NCBI RefSeq assembly: GCF_040954835.1
Contig: NC_090712.1
Span: 2,551,284 to 2,615,283 of the forward strand
Reading direction: 5' to 3'
From: Lepisosteus oculatus
Lineage: Eukaryota > Chordata > Actinopteri > Semionotiformes > Lepisosteidae
Length of the DNA stretch: 64,000 nucleotides
The translations under genes were made by a program, and so were the position numbers. The notes beneath the pieces are model-generated. The model was not told where the DNA came from and did not search any database. It worked only from the letters and a program-made list of their open reading frames with translations. Position 1 is the first letter of the stretch, and every line of letters starts with the position of its first letter. Of this stretch, positions 25,362-35,447 are shown piece by piece.

Positions 25362-25554
25362 CACCTCTGAATCAAAGTAGTTTATTTACAGTGTAAACAT
25401 TTACTTTATATATAAGAACCAATTTTGTCACAATTCTTAACTTCACAACATTTCTCATTTGGTTTTAATACTGATGTTCTTATAATGGTATTTAAACAGC
25501 AAGTTAATGACAGATTATCTCCTCCTTCTTTCTGGAAGGCCTTCTTTAGAGTGT
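25362..25554 (-). other. vip: vip exon 7: last two codons, stop and 3' UTR
   Basis: A strong polypyrimidine acceptor (TTGTTTCTTTTTCAG) is followed by ACA CTC TAA in phase with exon 6, giving Thr195-Leu196-stop (stop at 25546-25548). An AATAAA signal lies at 25386-25381, so cleavage is expected about 15-25 bp further. The 3' end is estimated. Confidence 0.75.
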
Positions 25555-28500
25555 CTGAAAAAGAAACAACACAAAAGGGCAGATTTAGATCAATTCTATT
25601 TTCACAGATTATAAAGAGACAGCCATAGAAACAGGTCTTTTGTAGACAATAAGCATTTTGTTCTTATTCACCTGCTGCAGAGAGATTAATTTCTTTTCAG
25701 TTTGTAATTTCTGAATTTACCCCACTCCTTCTTTTTTATAAGGGAATCTGTGTTGTACAACATATGACTGTACAAGTCCACGCATAAAGGCTAGGTTTAA
25801 ACTAGAAGTCTGTATTCTCCAATCAAATGAGGACAACATTGTGAGCAAACCAACCTTTCTAAAAGTGGACCACTTTTAAAGGACATCTATTCTGACAAAA
25901 TGAATTTGACAGCAGACCTTTGGGAGGAAGGTAAGATCCTAATCTTGCCTACTTCCCCTCTCCTACATATATATATCTTGTCTTCAGGACTTCCCTTTGC
26001 ACACCCCTCATGTCAACCCCAGGTACTGATACCCTTGTCGCAGCTCCACAGCTCATTCCTAATGAAAGTGAAGGCATGTTTGGTCAGCCTCATCCTTACG
26101 GTCAGGCTCTTGTTCTCTCGGCTAGGGTGAGTTGCACTAAATAACCTCTAAAACATTTTTAGAATTCATTAGGATCCAACTGAATTACTGAATGGTAGAT
26201 TTTTTCCAAACAGCTCTCAGTTGCAGCTTTTGGCAGAGCATCTATGCATAATGGTCTTCATTTGTCTTTATGAAAAACTGCTGTGAAATCTGCTGTTGTG
26301 TCAGTTTCCATGTTCATCACTTCTTCCCATCTGATGTACCAAAAGTTTAATGTTTTTACATCAACAATAGGAAATTTTGGTCCCTGGTCCTTTGTTTTAG
26401 GTTCTATTGAAGCACCGAATGACTGAACTAACTAATTGCTGGACAAGGCTAATATTTTCTTCAAAACAGAAATAATTTGTCAACTGACAGAGTACCCTAA
26501 AATTCACGTAAGGCCCTGGACCCTGAGAGTTAGGTTTTCTGACATTTCTGACCACAGGGGTCAGAAACTGAAGGAAAGTTCGGACTTTTGGCGAGAGATA
26601 AAGAAATAACATGCTTGTGTTTTAGGGCCTTTGATTGTTAGGTACGATGCAAACTGTAATGGGAGCCTACCAATGGGAGGTGATTGAGGAGCTCATCTAC
26701 TGTGACATCATCGTAGCTCTCTGAGAAGGAGGGCTCACTTATGGCAGCTTCATCCTGAAGGTTGGGAGAGTTTACATCTTCCTGGCTGTTATCAGTGACA
26801 AAACAAATGGGTTGAAATCCAAAAATGGAATTATGCTTGGAAGTATTGAATGGAAAAATGAAATTACACTACTGTAATAAACAGTAAACGCATAAAAATC
26901 CAAAACAAATGTATAGATGTATTTTGCTTTTAGAGGATTGGTTTTAATGGCACTATGTCAATCAAATACCTTAAATAATGCCAAATGCCATTTTAAATCG
27001 ACATCGTTAAATAATATACATTCACATTGTTTGACATTGTATTCCAGCAGCTGCTGCATTGCCCTTTTTACAGAGTGCAGAAAGACCTGTTGGGCTCTCA
27101 GGCATCCCTGCCTTTACCTTCTCTTCCCTGTGAGCACGGAGTTCAGATATTTCTTCACAGCCATTTGTTTTCGGAAACGGCTGTAGTTGTCTGTAAAAAG
27201 GGCATCAGAATGGCGCTTGACTGGCATCTGTTCCTCCATCAGGTCATTACTAGGAGAGGAAATAGAAGACACAACAACTTTTAGCCAGGCTCAGAGCCCT
27301 GCTGTTCCAATGTTATGGAAGCCCTCAGGGAAGGTACATTTCTCGGGTATCTACATTCTGAGTCCACTTGTGATTCGACCCAAGAGGATATTCCTTTAGA
27401 CTTTTTCTAAACAGAGATCTAGAATATAGCTCTGGGGTAATGTCATCATGAGATGATTGTTCTCCAAAATGTTCTAATTATTAGCTGTTTAATCATTATT
27501 TTTTAAGAAAGAAAGATAACTTGTTCTGAGGGAGGCTCATGTACTAACATGCTGACAAGTGTTAAGAAATAATTCATTCTGGAGTAGAAAGGATGGATCA
27601 TTCTAGCATTTTCATTGATTTTTTTTATTGGACAGCACCTCCATACTCTCTGAGTATACATTTTTTTCTTCAGTTCGTCAGATAGACAGATGGAGACTTC
27701 TACTTTGGTTTTTGGAACAAGTAATGTAATTGATGTAACATAAACTGAATGTCTTGCTGTCACAAGATGATGCTAAAAGTTACTTTCTGTAACATACAGT
27801 ACTTCTCCTTTCTAAACTGTGCATGACGTGCATTTAATAACATACAACAGGCTGATTTGCCCCTGGAATATACTGCAGTGTTCATGATAGAAAGATAGTG
27901 GTGAAATAATATTATCATTGATTTTCTGCACTTGTAATAATCTGTGAAATTTGAATTCAGCAATTCAAAGCTTGATATCTACAAAAAATGTAATACAAAA
28001 CCTAATTGGGAACAATATCTTTAAAAGTGCAAGAGCTGAATTTAAACAACATGAATAACTGAAACACCATGTTTGCATTCTGTATCTCGCCTTGTTTATG
28101 TTTAATCAACAAAGAAAAAGATATTCAACTAAGCTTTTGACTACATGTACTTTTCCTATAAATATGTATCTACAGTATACACCTGGTTAATGACACCACA
28201 CTGATGAAGCCTCAAATAGAGTTAATTTCTGTGGGGTTTTTGCCCAGACACATAAGTATGCAGTCATTTGTACACAGCTTCAAATCAGACATGATAAACA
28301 TTCCTTTATACAGTGAGTGGATATGTAGACAAGACCTTCACTATCACAAGTTCATTCGTGAATAGGAAAATATGTATATGTCCATACAACATGTCAGACA
28401 GGTGGTGGTAAGTTCTATGACACCAGCTCTGTGTATTGAAACCTCTATTGTAGAAGTAACTCAAGAAGAATTTAGAAATCCTGAGAGATAATTGAGCTGC

Positions 28501-30350
28501 AGTGACTCTTTTAGCATATTTAACAATGCCTATCCAATCGCTTGGCATTTGACCAAATTAGTTTGCTTTATAAAGCTTATTGTTATTTAGATTTAGTGCC
28601 ATAACTGGGGAAAACCCATACTACAGCTTTGGGAACTACACTGGAGTGCATAAATAGGCCTGCTCAAGTCATGTTTGGTTGTCTCATCTCTTGCCAGTTG
28701 AAGACAGCATCTTAAGAAATGCATCTTAAATCCGAGGATTTCAGAGATCAATAAAAAATCAGTTTATCAATAAAAATCACTAAATACCTGAAAAATACCT
28801 GAAATAACCTTTTTTGCAATCTTCTTAAAACGTGGTCGCAAGTGCATATTGTTTTCAGTCTTATGTAGTTTTAAACAATATTGCTCTAACAAAGAAAAAC
28901 TAGTTAGGAATACCAGCTTGCTGTCTGACAAATTACTCCAGTCATGAAATTGAAATGTGTTTAAAACTATGCCAGGAATAAAATCCATTTTTACCTGACT
29001 CTTTTTCCAATTAGAGACTCCAGGTACCGTCGGGCGGATAGCTGGCCAAGAAGCTTGCTGTACCCACTTGTAAAAAGACCGTCAGCGTGTCGTGTGGGTC
29101 TGAAATTAAATTACGAAGTGAAATAACTCAACGCTACACGTTTCAAAACCATAAGACCATATACAAGCCCTACGTCGTTAATGCACGAAATCAGACATGT
29201 CATATTTCTCGACAGTGGCATGGCTGCCTTTGATGAAGATATTGGATATCTGTAGTGATGCGTTGATTCAAATAGAGCGATATGAAACCCATGAAGCATT
29301 CAAAAAAATACTGTAAAACGTACTGTACGCCATATGAACATAAATGGAGATTAAAGACGTCGTACCTAGCGATTGCGTTTGATAAATCATAGTAAAGCTT
29401 ATAGCTCTCTGGGACGGAATCGTGTTTGGATGGACTCTTCGTCCAGTCGTTCTCGCTGTCTCCTTCAATTGCCACTGTGTTTCCCAGCCTACGGACCAGC
29501 AGAGAGAAACACTTCACTTAAAATCACTTCGTCTCGGATAAGCGCTTAAATTAATCTTAATAATAACAACGATTTCGAACCGTGTCACAGAATAATGACT
29601 TTCCAGGTAGCCTGTCGTTTTATATCTAGTTAATTGCTAACCAACCGCATCCAATGTAAGTAAATAAGCAAATTCCCAAGTAAGGTTTGGTTCGTTGAAG
29701 GTTCACGATATACAGTAATTTGTCCGATGTAATTAAAATCTAACTCCGTTCTGTTTAAGGTCGTCGAGGTGCATTCATTCAGGCGGATGTAGCACATTTA
29801 AAGGTCATCTTCAAAAAGCCAAGAGCATTTTGCCCGTAATCAGTGGTGCTAAACTCTTCGGTTTGCGGCTTTTTCTATAAATCAGCTACTATTGTCAGAC
29901 GTCAGATTGAAGTTACCGATTATTTTAAAGTGTCACTGCTTGTTTTTGTTTTATTGTCAATTGCCTATGTTGTATATTATCGCAGACTTGGTTCTGTCCT
30001 TAAGATGTATGGGTTTATGTTACAGGTCAGGAAAGGCTAATGCAGTATTTAGCTCACCGATTTAGGGAAACTTCTGTTCTCTGTCGGAATCGCACATACT
30101 AGCGCCTGGCTTGTGTGCTATTACTTAAAACTCAACTGAAGAAAGAGCGATTAGACAACACGAAATCGGTGTTAACATCTGTCTCTCTCTAATAATAACA
30201 ACTCAATTGTTTCAAAGAATAGTTAATATCTAGAAAGTCGTACCTCATAGACGAATAAGTTCCCAGCGCTGGTAGACCCACTGTTCTGGAATATAACACA
30301 CTGCACAGGGCTATAAGCAGAAGAAGCTGGGAACTGTTTCTCTGTAACAT
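25546..30350 (-). CDS. vip: vip, prepro-VIP/PHI neuropeptide precursor (six coding exons)
   Basis: Encodes the secreted precursor of vasoactive intestinal peptide and the PHI-type peptide, ligands of class B VPAC receptors. Spliced coding exons (minus strand): 30350-30244, 29488-29366, 29099-28995, 27249-27118, 26785-26671, 25554-25546; total 591 nt, 196 residues, every junction GT/AG and in phase. Residues 1-24 form a hydrophobic signal peptide ([13 protein letters not shown]). Residues 81-107 are the PHI-type peptide ([18 protein letters not shown]...), followed by GKR. Residues 121-124 are PVKR, a dibasic cleavage site. Residues 125-152 are VIP ([18 protein letters not shown]...), followed by GKR, the amidation and cleavage signal. 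The C-terminal peptide ends [11 protein letters not shown]. Domain order, cleavage sites and exon plan match vertebrate VIP genes, where each hormone has its own exon. If intron 6 were retained, the end would read ten other residues and stop at 26638. Exon boundaries are inferred without transcript data. Confidence 0.95.
26671..26785 (-). CDS. vip: vip exon 6: C-terminal peptide
   Basis: Codes residues 156-194, acidic and Ser-rich ([18 protein letters not shown]), ending at CCATTG|GTAGGC. The frame would stay open for ten more codons through the donor to a TAA at 26638-26640, so the donor choice rests on the good exon 7 acceptor rather than on a stop. Confidence 0.8.
27118..27249 (-). CDS. 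vip: vip exon 5: VIP peptide
   Basis: Codes residues 112-155 plus two bases of Ser156: a 13-residue linker ending PVKR, the 28-residue VIP, then GKR. The receptor-activating N terminus [10 protein letters not shown] is intact. Position 5 is Leu, where human has Val. Acceptor CTCTCCTAG, donor AGAAG|GTAAAG. Confidence 0.96.
27250..28994 (-). other. vip: vip intron 4 (other introns listed)
   Basis: The largest vip intron, 1745 bp, without recognised repeats. The other introns are 30361-31101, 29489-30243, 29100-29365, 26786-27117 and 25555-26670. The DNA around exons 1-4 (about 28.98-31.4 kb) keeps many CpG dinucleotides compared with the downstream introns. Confidence 0.7.
28995..29099 (-). 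CDS. vip: vip exon 4: PHI-type peptide
   Basis: Codes residues 77-111 plus two bases of Ser112. The hormone begins after a single Arg ([11 protein letters not shown]) and ends ...LESLI-GKR, so the mature peptide is 27 residues with a predicted isoleucine amide. Acceptor AATTTCAG, donor GTCAG|GTAAAA. Confidence 0.93.
29366..29488 (-). CDS. vip: vip exon 3: N-terminal spacer peptide
   Basis: Codes residues 36-76 plus two bases of Arg77. The acidic spacer includes EGDSENDW and [12 protein letters not shown], in the place of the human cryptic peptide ending YYDVSRNA. Acceptor CCGTAG, donor GCTAG|GTACGA. Confidence 0.9.
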
Positions 30351-30360
30351 CGCTTTCAAT
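30244..30360 (-). CDS. vip: vip exon 2: start codon and signal peptide
   Basis: Acceptor TTTGTGTAG at 30361 side, ten 5' UTR bases, then ATG at 30350-30348. Codes residues 1-35 plus two bases of Arg36. The donor is ATGAG|GTACGA. It contains the whole hydrophobic signal segment; cleavage is likely near residue 24 or 25 (TVG/LPALG). Confidence 0.9.
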
Positions 30361-31101
30361 CTACACAAAAACGGACAGAGACAATGAGCAGACGTTTAGT
30401 TTGGTTTTAAGCTTGTTTCTTGTCACTTGACTGTAGCCTTACGTATCTTTCTCTGTAAATTTGAATATATTCTGAATGCAAATTTAGTAGCTTCAGCACG
30501 GAATTTAGCCAATAATTCTAAGGGAAGGCATTTCAATTACAATCCACTCAGATTTATTTTCTGAGCAGTTTTAACAATATTTATTTTAACGAGAAACAGT
30601 CGCTGATATTCTAAAGGCAGCGACAGGTGCTTGGCAAGTAGCCAGCTCATCATTTAAAGCACAATTCATATTTTCTTATTCTAAAAGCTGTTGCACTTAA
30701 AATGTATTTAGACGTAAAAAAGTATCATCAGCAAACTGCACTCTATAAGATTAAAATACAATAGGTACACTGTAACTGTACACTCGTCGGAACTTTCTGT
30801 CAAAATGCTAGTCTTTGTAATGCACAGCACTTGAAGCTACACTTCTACGCTCATGTGCTTTTATTGTCCTTAAAAGGTATAATGTATCTATTAAAACAAC
30901 TTCACGTACGCATCACTCTTAAATATAAAAAAAACAATCGAGTCGAATTTTAAATATTGCATTCGGATTTTTTTTTAATTTGAAGGTGTATCTTTAACCG
31001 ATCCCTTACACCTTCTCTTTATTTTGTATCAAAGGTTTAGGGAAACTGCGACTGGAGAGTCATTAGGCAGCAAGAGAATATCGATGAACTGCGCTACTTA
31101 C

Positions 31102-31268
31102 AGGTGAGCAGTGAAAGTCTTCTGGCGTCTTTGGCTGGCGCTGTCCGCGGTGCTGGAATCAAGCACAGTAGACGGTAGGTTTCCACGCTGCAGAACTATC
31201 CCAGCAAAGCCAGCTCGCCCTCTTCAGCAGAACGTTGCCGGTGGTTCTTCTTAACTCCTGTGGGCACT
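31102..31268 (-). other. vip: vip exon 1 (5' untranslated)
   Basis: The non-coding first exon lies downstream of the TATA box on the minus strand. It ends at donor CACCT|GTAAGT (intron starts at 31101). The 5' end is estimated about 30 bp from the TATA box. VIP genes characteristically carry a separate untranslated first exon. Confidence 0.75.
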
Positions 31269-31295
31269 CTTGCTGGATGTGGAGCAGTGTGCCTC

Positions 31296-31303
31296 ATTTT
31301 ATA
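31296..31303 (-). promoter_or_regulatory. vip: vip TATA box
   Basis: TATAAAAT on the minus strand lies about 30 bp before the inferred transcription start and about 200 bp before the exon 1 donor. Confidence 0.75.
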
Positions 31304-31356
31304 CATCTGAATACTTTTAGCCGAATAGGAAGGCAATCAGATTCGATCAGTTTAGA

Positions 31357-31363
31357 TACGTCA
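31357..31363 (-). promoter_or_regulatory. vip: CRE-like site of the vip promoter
   Basis: TGACGTA on the minus strand lies about 55 bp upstream of the TATA box. Mammalian VIP is a classic cAMP-induced gene with a CREB site at about -70, so site and position agree. The second half-site differs from the TGACGTCA consensus. Confidence 0.6.
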
Positions 31364-33140
31364 TGCCCAGTCCCACTGGGACAGGCGAGTTCGTCATTGG
31401 CTTGTTGGTAAGCCTGGATCCGTAAGCATCCGCCACAGTGGAACTAATTTATATCATACATAATGTGATTTCTAAAGTCCTGCAAGATATTGATTCATGC
31501 CCTCCACGTTCAAAGTGATATTAGTTTAGAGTCCAAACTAATATCACTTCTTTTTTCTGTAGCGATCTCCTAGTTTTCAAACCGAGCAACTTTTTGTTGT
31601 TTTGATCACAAGTAGTTTCAAGGTAAGCGGGAGCCCCTGTTCATTCACACAGTCGGGTCTGACTTTCAGCTTTGTCTTTGGATGTTTAATTTTTACTTCT
31701 GCTTTCAGATTATATTTTTAATCACTGGACTCCACTGATTAACATATATGCGCTTCAGATCAATCAAAACGTAGTTCGTATCAACCAGGCAGCGTCAACA
31801 CTTCAAAACTAAATTGAGTTTAAAACGCCAGTATTTCTATTTTCATAAGTATTTTACAAGAAGGACATCTGTAATTATAGAACTGCAGAAAAAATAACCC
31901 TTTCCTGGAATTATATTTACTTCAATCTAAATTGCAGGGATTGTCCGATATTTTTAAAGGGGTTAAAGCCATGTCTGAAATGAATGTGCAATTCACGACG
32001 TCTCAGTAACTGAAATGAGAAAACCGTAATAAAAGAACTTTGTGATGAGGGTGCATGAAATATAATTTAATTTAAAAACGTATAAAATGTGAAAAATAAT
32101 TGCGAAATCAATACCAGTCTCAACCTAACCAAAATTACTTATATTACTGTAGTTTTCGTTATTTTTCACATTAGAAAAATTGATTGTTGTCAAATCAGGT
32201 TGTAAAAGCCCCATTTTAAAGCATTTAAAAGTTTTGTTGAATAAAATTGCATGCACATGTCCCCTCTGTAGTGATTCCACAGATTTCTGTTCATTGTTTA
32301 ATTATCATGTCAAAGATTCTTGACAGTAGACACTGGTAGTTTTTTTTGGGGTGGGATAGGTGTTTTCTAGAGACCTAAATGTAAATATGATCTGCAAAGG
32401 TCAGATGATCTTGATCAGCTCTGAACCAGTGTTAGCTCCCTAATGTGACAGAATGTTACAATAAGTCTGGAGGCATATTTGTTTTTATCATTGCAGTTGT
32501 GTATTGCAATCCAAGTTAGCTTGATTTGTTAATGTTGTGAGAATTGTAATACGCTAATTACTGCTACTGCTACTATTATGCTACTGGTGTTGAATCCTTT
32601 GACGCCTCTGAATCCATATGTGTCATATTTGCTGATATTTAGTTCTTTTTCGTATGTGTCTGCATTCAGTTAGCTTTTCTAAAGGAAATTTATTTGGCTA
32701 TTTCTTTAGGATATACAAAATAAGCATTTAATATTTATCTATGCAGCAGAATACAATATGTACATCACAACACAGGAGTAAATTGACATTTGGGGCCAAG
32801 TAAACTGTGAAAAGGATTTTTGTCTATTCAGTTGCAAATAATTTTTTATCACCAGTAAGTAACCTGTGCACTCTTCACTTCCAGATTGCTAGAGTCTGCA
32901 ACCAGCATATCCATATCAGCTTAAGAAAAACAAAATAAAATGTGTAATTTATTTCTAAAATTCTTTTGAGAATAATTTTAGTTTGTATCTATGTGAAAAT
33001 ATTCACGGGAACATGAGAAGAGATCGACGAGTCCATTACAGTTTTGTTGCTGCTACAAAACTAAGCCTGTCTTTCTATGGAATAACATGGCTGGGTAGCT
33101 TGTTCCAGACTCCCACAACCATTTGTGCAGAAAATATCCA
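31364..33140. other. Upstream vip flank and intergenic DNA
   Basis: AT-rich, no gene. It contains the 15-bp inverted repeat described separately and several short AT-rich, octamer-like stretches whose function cannot be judged by eye. Confidence 0.45.
31513..31549. repeat. Perfect 15-bp inverted repeat upstream of vip
   Basis: AAGTGATATTAGTTT at 31513-31527 and its exact complement AAACTAATATCACTT at 31535-31549, with a 7-base spacer. It lies about 210 bp upstream of the vip TATA box. Confidence 0.9.
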
Positions 33141-33205
33141 GCTGTATTCATGAATGCAAATGTAAGTCACTTTGGATAAAGCATTAGCCAAATATATATA
33201 TACTT
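33141..33205 (+). repeat. SINE 3' tail fragment
   Basis: CAGCTGTATTCATGAATGCA, then GTAAGTCACTTTGGATAAAG and CATTAGCCAAATATATA, match the common tail of fish tRNA-derived SINEs (TGTAAGTCGCTTTGGATAAAAGCGTC type). The head is missing. Confidence 0.6.
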
Positions 33206-35256
33206 ACAGTAGTATATATAAAGGCGTTCCTCCTGACTGCAGAGGTAAATACATTTCTCTTAATTTTCCATGTGTATCCTGTGGTTGGTGTTCCAAGCTG
33301 ACCCCAAAGATTTGAATCAGGCTGACTTTGTCAGTGCCTTTATGAGGATTCTTAGCACCTGGAATAAGTGCCCTCCAAGTCTGTTTTACACCTATTTGTA
33401 ACTTCCATTCAAGAGTCTATGCCTTCAGCTGCAGTAATTAGTTTTTTTTTGTTTGCCATTTTAGTCTGTCTAAATGTGGTGTTAATGCAAATTGCAAAAT
33501 TTTCAGTTGGCCTATTCATGCTCAAAATATCATACTCTTCGATTCCATATTTTCCTATCTGCATCTAACACTATGTACATTAAATCTGTCCATTCATGAA
33601 TATTACCTAATTGTATTTTGTTCCTTCAGCAATCTTTACATTTTGTTGTATTTTAGAGTCATCTGTAATTTTATATCTACACTATAATTATGAGATTGTT
33701 GCTATATTTTAGAAAGAGAAGCGATCGTAATACAGAATCCAGATTAGGGTATCATAATACCCTAACCCTGTAGTATCCTAGTCCCTGACAATAACAGGTG
33801 ATTGTAAAAACTTTTTTTTTCCTTAATTGATACCGTTTATCACCAAATCATCACCCAATTTCATGATAGTGAATCTAATTTTTTGTTATCCACTTTCATT
33901 ATCCATATGAGAGAGATACTTAATATCAAATAAGGTGTGGGCACAATGAACAAAGAACACATGCGATTGTACATCTATATTACAGAGGTGTTGCTTAATT
34001 AAAAGGAATACAAAAATGAACCTGTGTGAAAAATGAGCGAATCACTAATTGTGATTCGATAATTGGGGTTATACAATACAGAGAGGAGACGTTTTGAAAC
34101 AGCAGTACCTACTCTCTTAGACAAAGCATTAGCATGAAAGATACTGATCTCACTTGTTACCACTTGTTTCTTACTGTTTCGTCAGTGACTTCGATCACTG
34201 AGTCTGTCTGGAGCTGGATTAAAAAAATGTGCAGGACTTGGACAGAAGTATTCTTTGTACCTTTTCATTCACATCCAAATGTTTGCTACAGGCGTGTTCA
34301 AAGTTGTAGGTTGATTTGTAATTTCATAAACATTTTCAGTTAGCGATGGTGTTTCATCTTTTAACATAAGCACAAAGTTACAGTAACCAAACCAATAGTG
34401 AGGAAGAAGAGGGTATGTTAAACAGAAGTAGGAGGGTGCAAACACAAGGGCAGATCATTTTACGAAAGATGTAATCGTTTTGGGACTCTGCTCTATTTTC
34501 TACATGTAGAGGGGAAAGCAATCTTTATGTCTTTCCAAATAATTGTCGTTATTCATGAATCGAACAGTGCTGAACACCAAATCCAGATTGTGGTACACAA
34601 ATGAAGACCCTTAACGTCTGCTAAGGGTAGGCTAAACCAGCGCGTCTAAAACTATTTGATTTCCAGCCACTGGCTGCACTGTGCTACATCACATAGCCTG
34701 ATTTGGTTAGGCCAAAAATTAAATGAATTATGCGCAAACGACTTGGAAACATGCTGGTAAATTGACAGTGATGATTAAAAACAGAGTGCTGCATGAGGCC
34801 AGTGTTCAGGAAATTTTGCTCTTTTTACCGAATCAGGGGATATTATACATCGCCTGAAAGAGCACACTTTGGGTCACAGGCTTTTCAGGAACTTCAAAGA
34901 TTTATGAGTGTGCTCCCTCATGATAGAAGCCATTTGTTTTCTCCCTCATTATGTCTGAGTCTCTTTAGGTTTAGGCTGTCATGAGTTTGGTTTTGGAGCC
35001 TCTCTGTCATCTTCTATTACTCTCCTTATATTCTCCCTTAGTTTCAGGTAGTCAGATTTATCTTTCAGTTCACATGGCTGGAAGACAAACCGAAATGACT
35101 GTGTGACTACATACCTCAGGGACCAAGTTCCTGCCCTGTTCTTGTTTTGGGCTCCACATTTACTGATGACATGTGTTGTTATAAAACTGATCGTTGTAAA
35201 TTTCTGTTTTAGTTCAGGTGGGGAGCTGCACCAGCATGCGTAGGCTGCAAAAGAAC
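33206..35256. other. Intergenic DNA, nothing recognised
   Basis: AT-rich. A 9-bp inverted repeat (TTAGGGTAT/ATACCCTAA) lies near 33745-33766. No gene is supported. Confidence 0.45.
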
Positions 35257-35447
35257 AAGTAATAGGTTGATTCCCTGCTGAAAAGAGAAGAAAGAAAACA
35301 CAACGTTTCGGCTGTGGAGCCTTCTTTTAACCCAGTTAGTAAAGGCACCTGCTGAGGGTAAGAGGCCCCCTTCTTACACCCGAAGAAGGCATCACAGCCA
35401 AAACATTGTGTTTTCTTTCTTTTCAGCAGGGAATAAACCTATTACTT
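35257..35447. repeat. Foldback element with about 65-bp inverted arms
   Basis: The left arm (35257-35326) and right arm (35383-35447) are near-perfect complements: GTAATAGGTTGATTCCCTGC against GCAGGGAATAAACCTATTAC, then GAAAACACAACGTTTCGGCT against AGCCAAAACATTGTGTTTTC. The arms carry a phrase (AAGAAGGC...ACAGCC...AAC.TTGTGTTTTCTTTC) that I recall as dispersed in fish genomes, so this is probably two head-to-head copies or a foldback transposon. The spacer is 56 bp and no gene is present. Confidence 0.75.

Noticed and set aside
26638..26670. Reading the vip C terminus straight through exon 6 to the TAA at 26638
   Set aside because: A good donor at 26670 and a strong acceptor at 25555 in matching phase make splicing to the two-codon exon 7 more likely; the readthrough form is kept only as an alternative.
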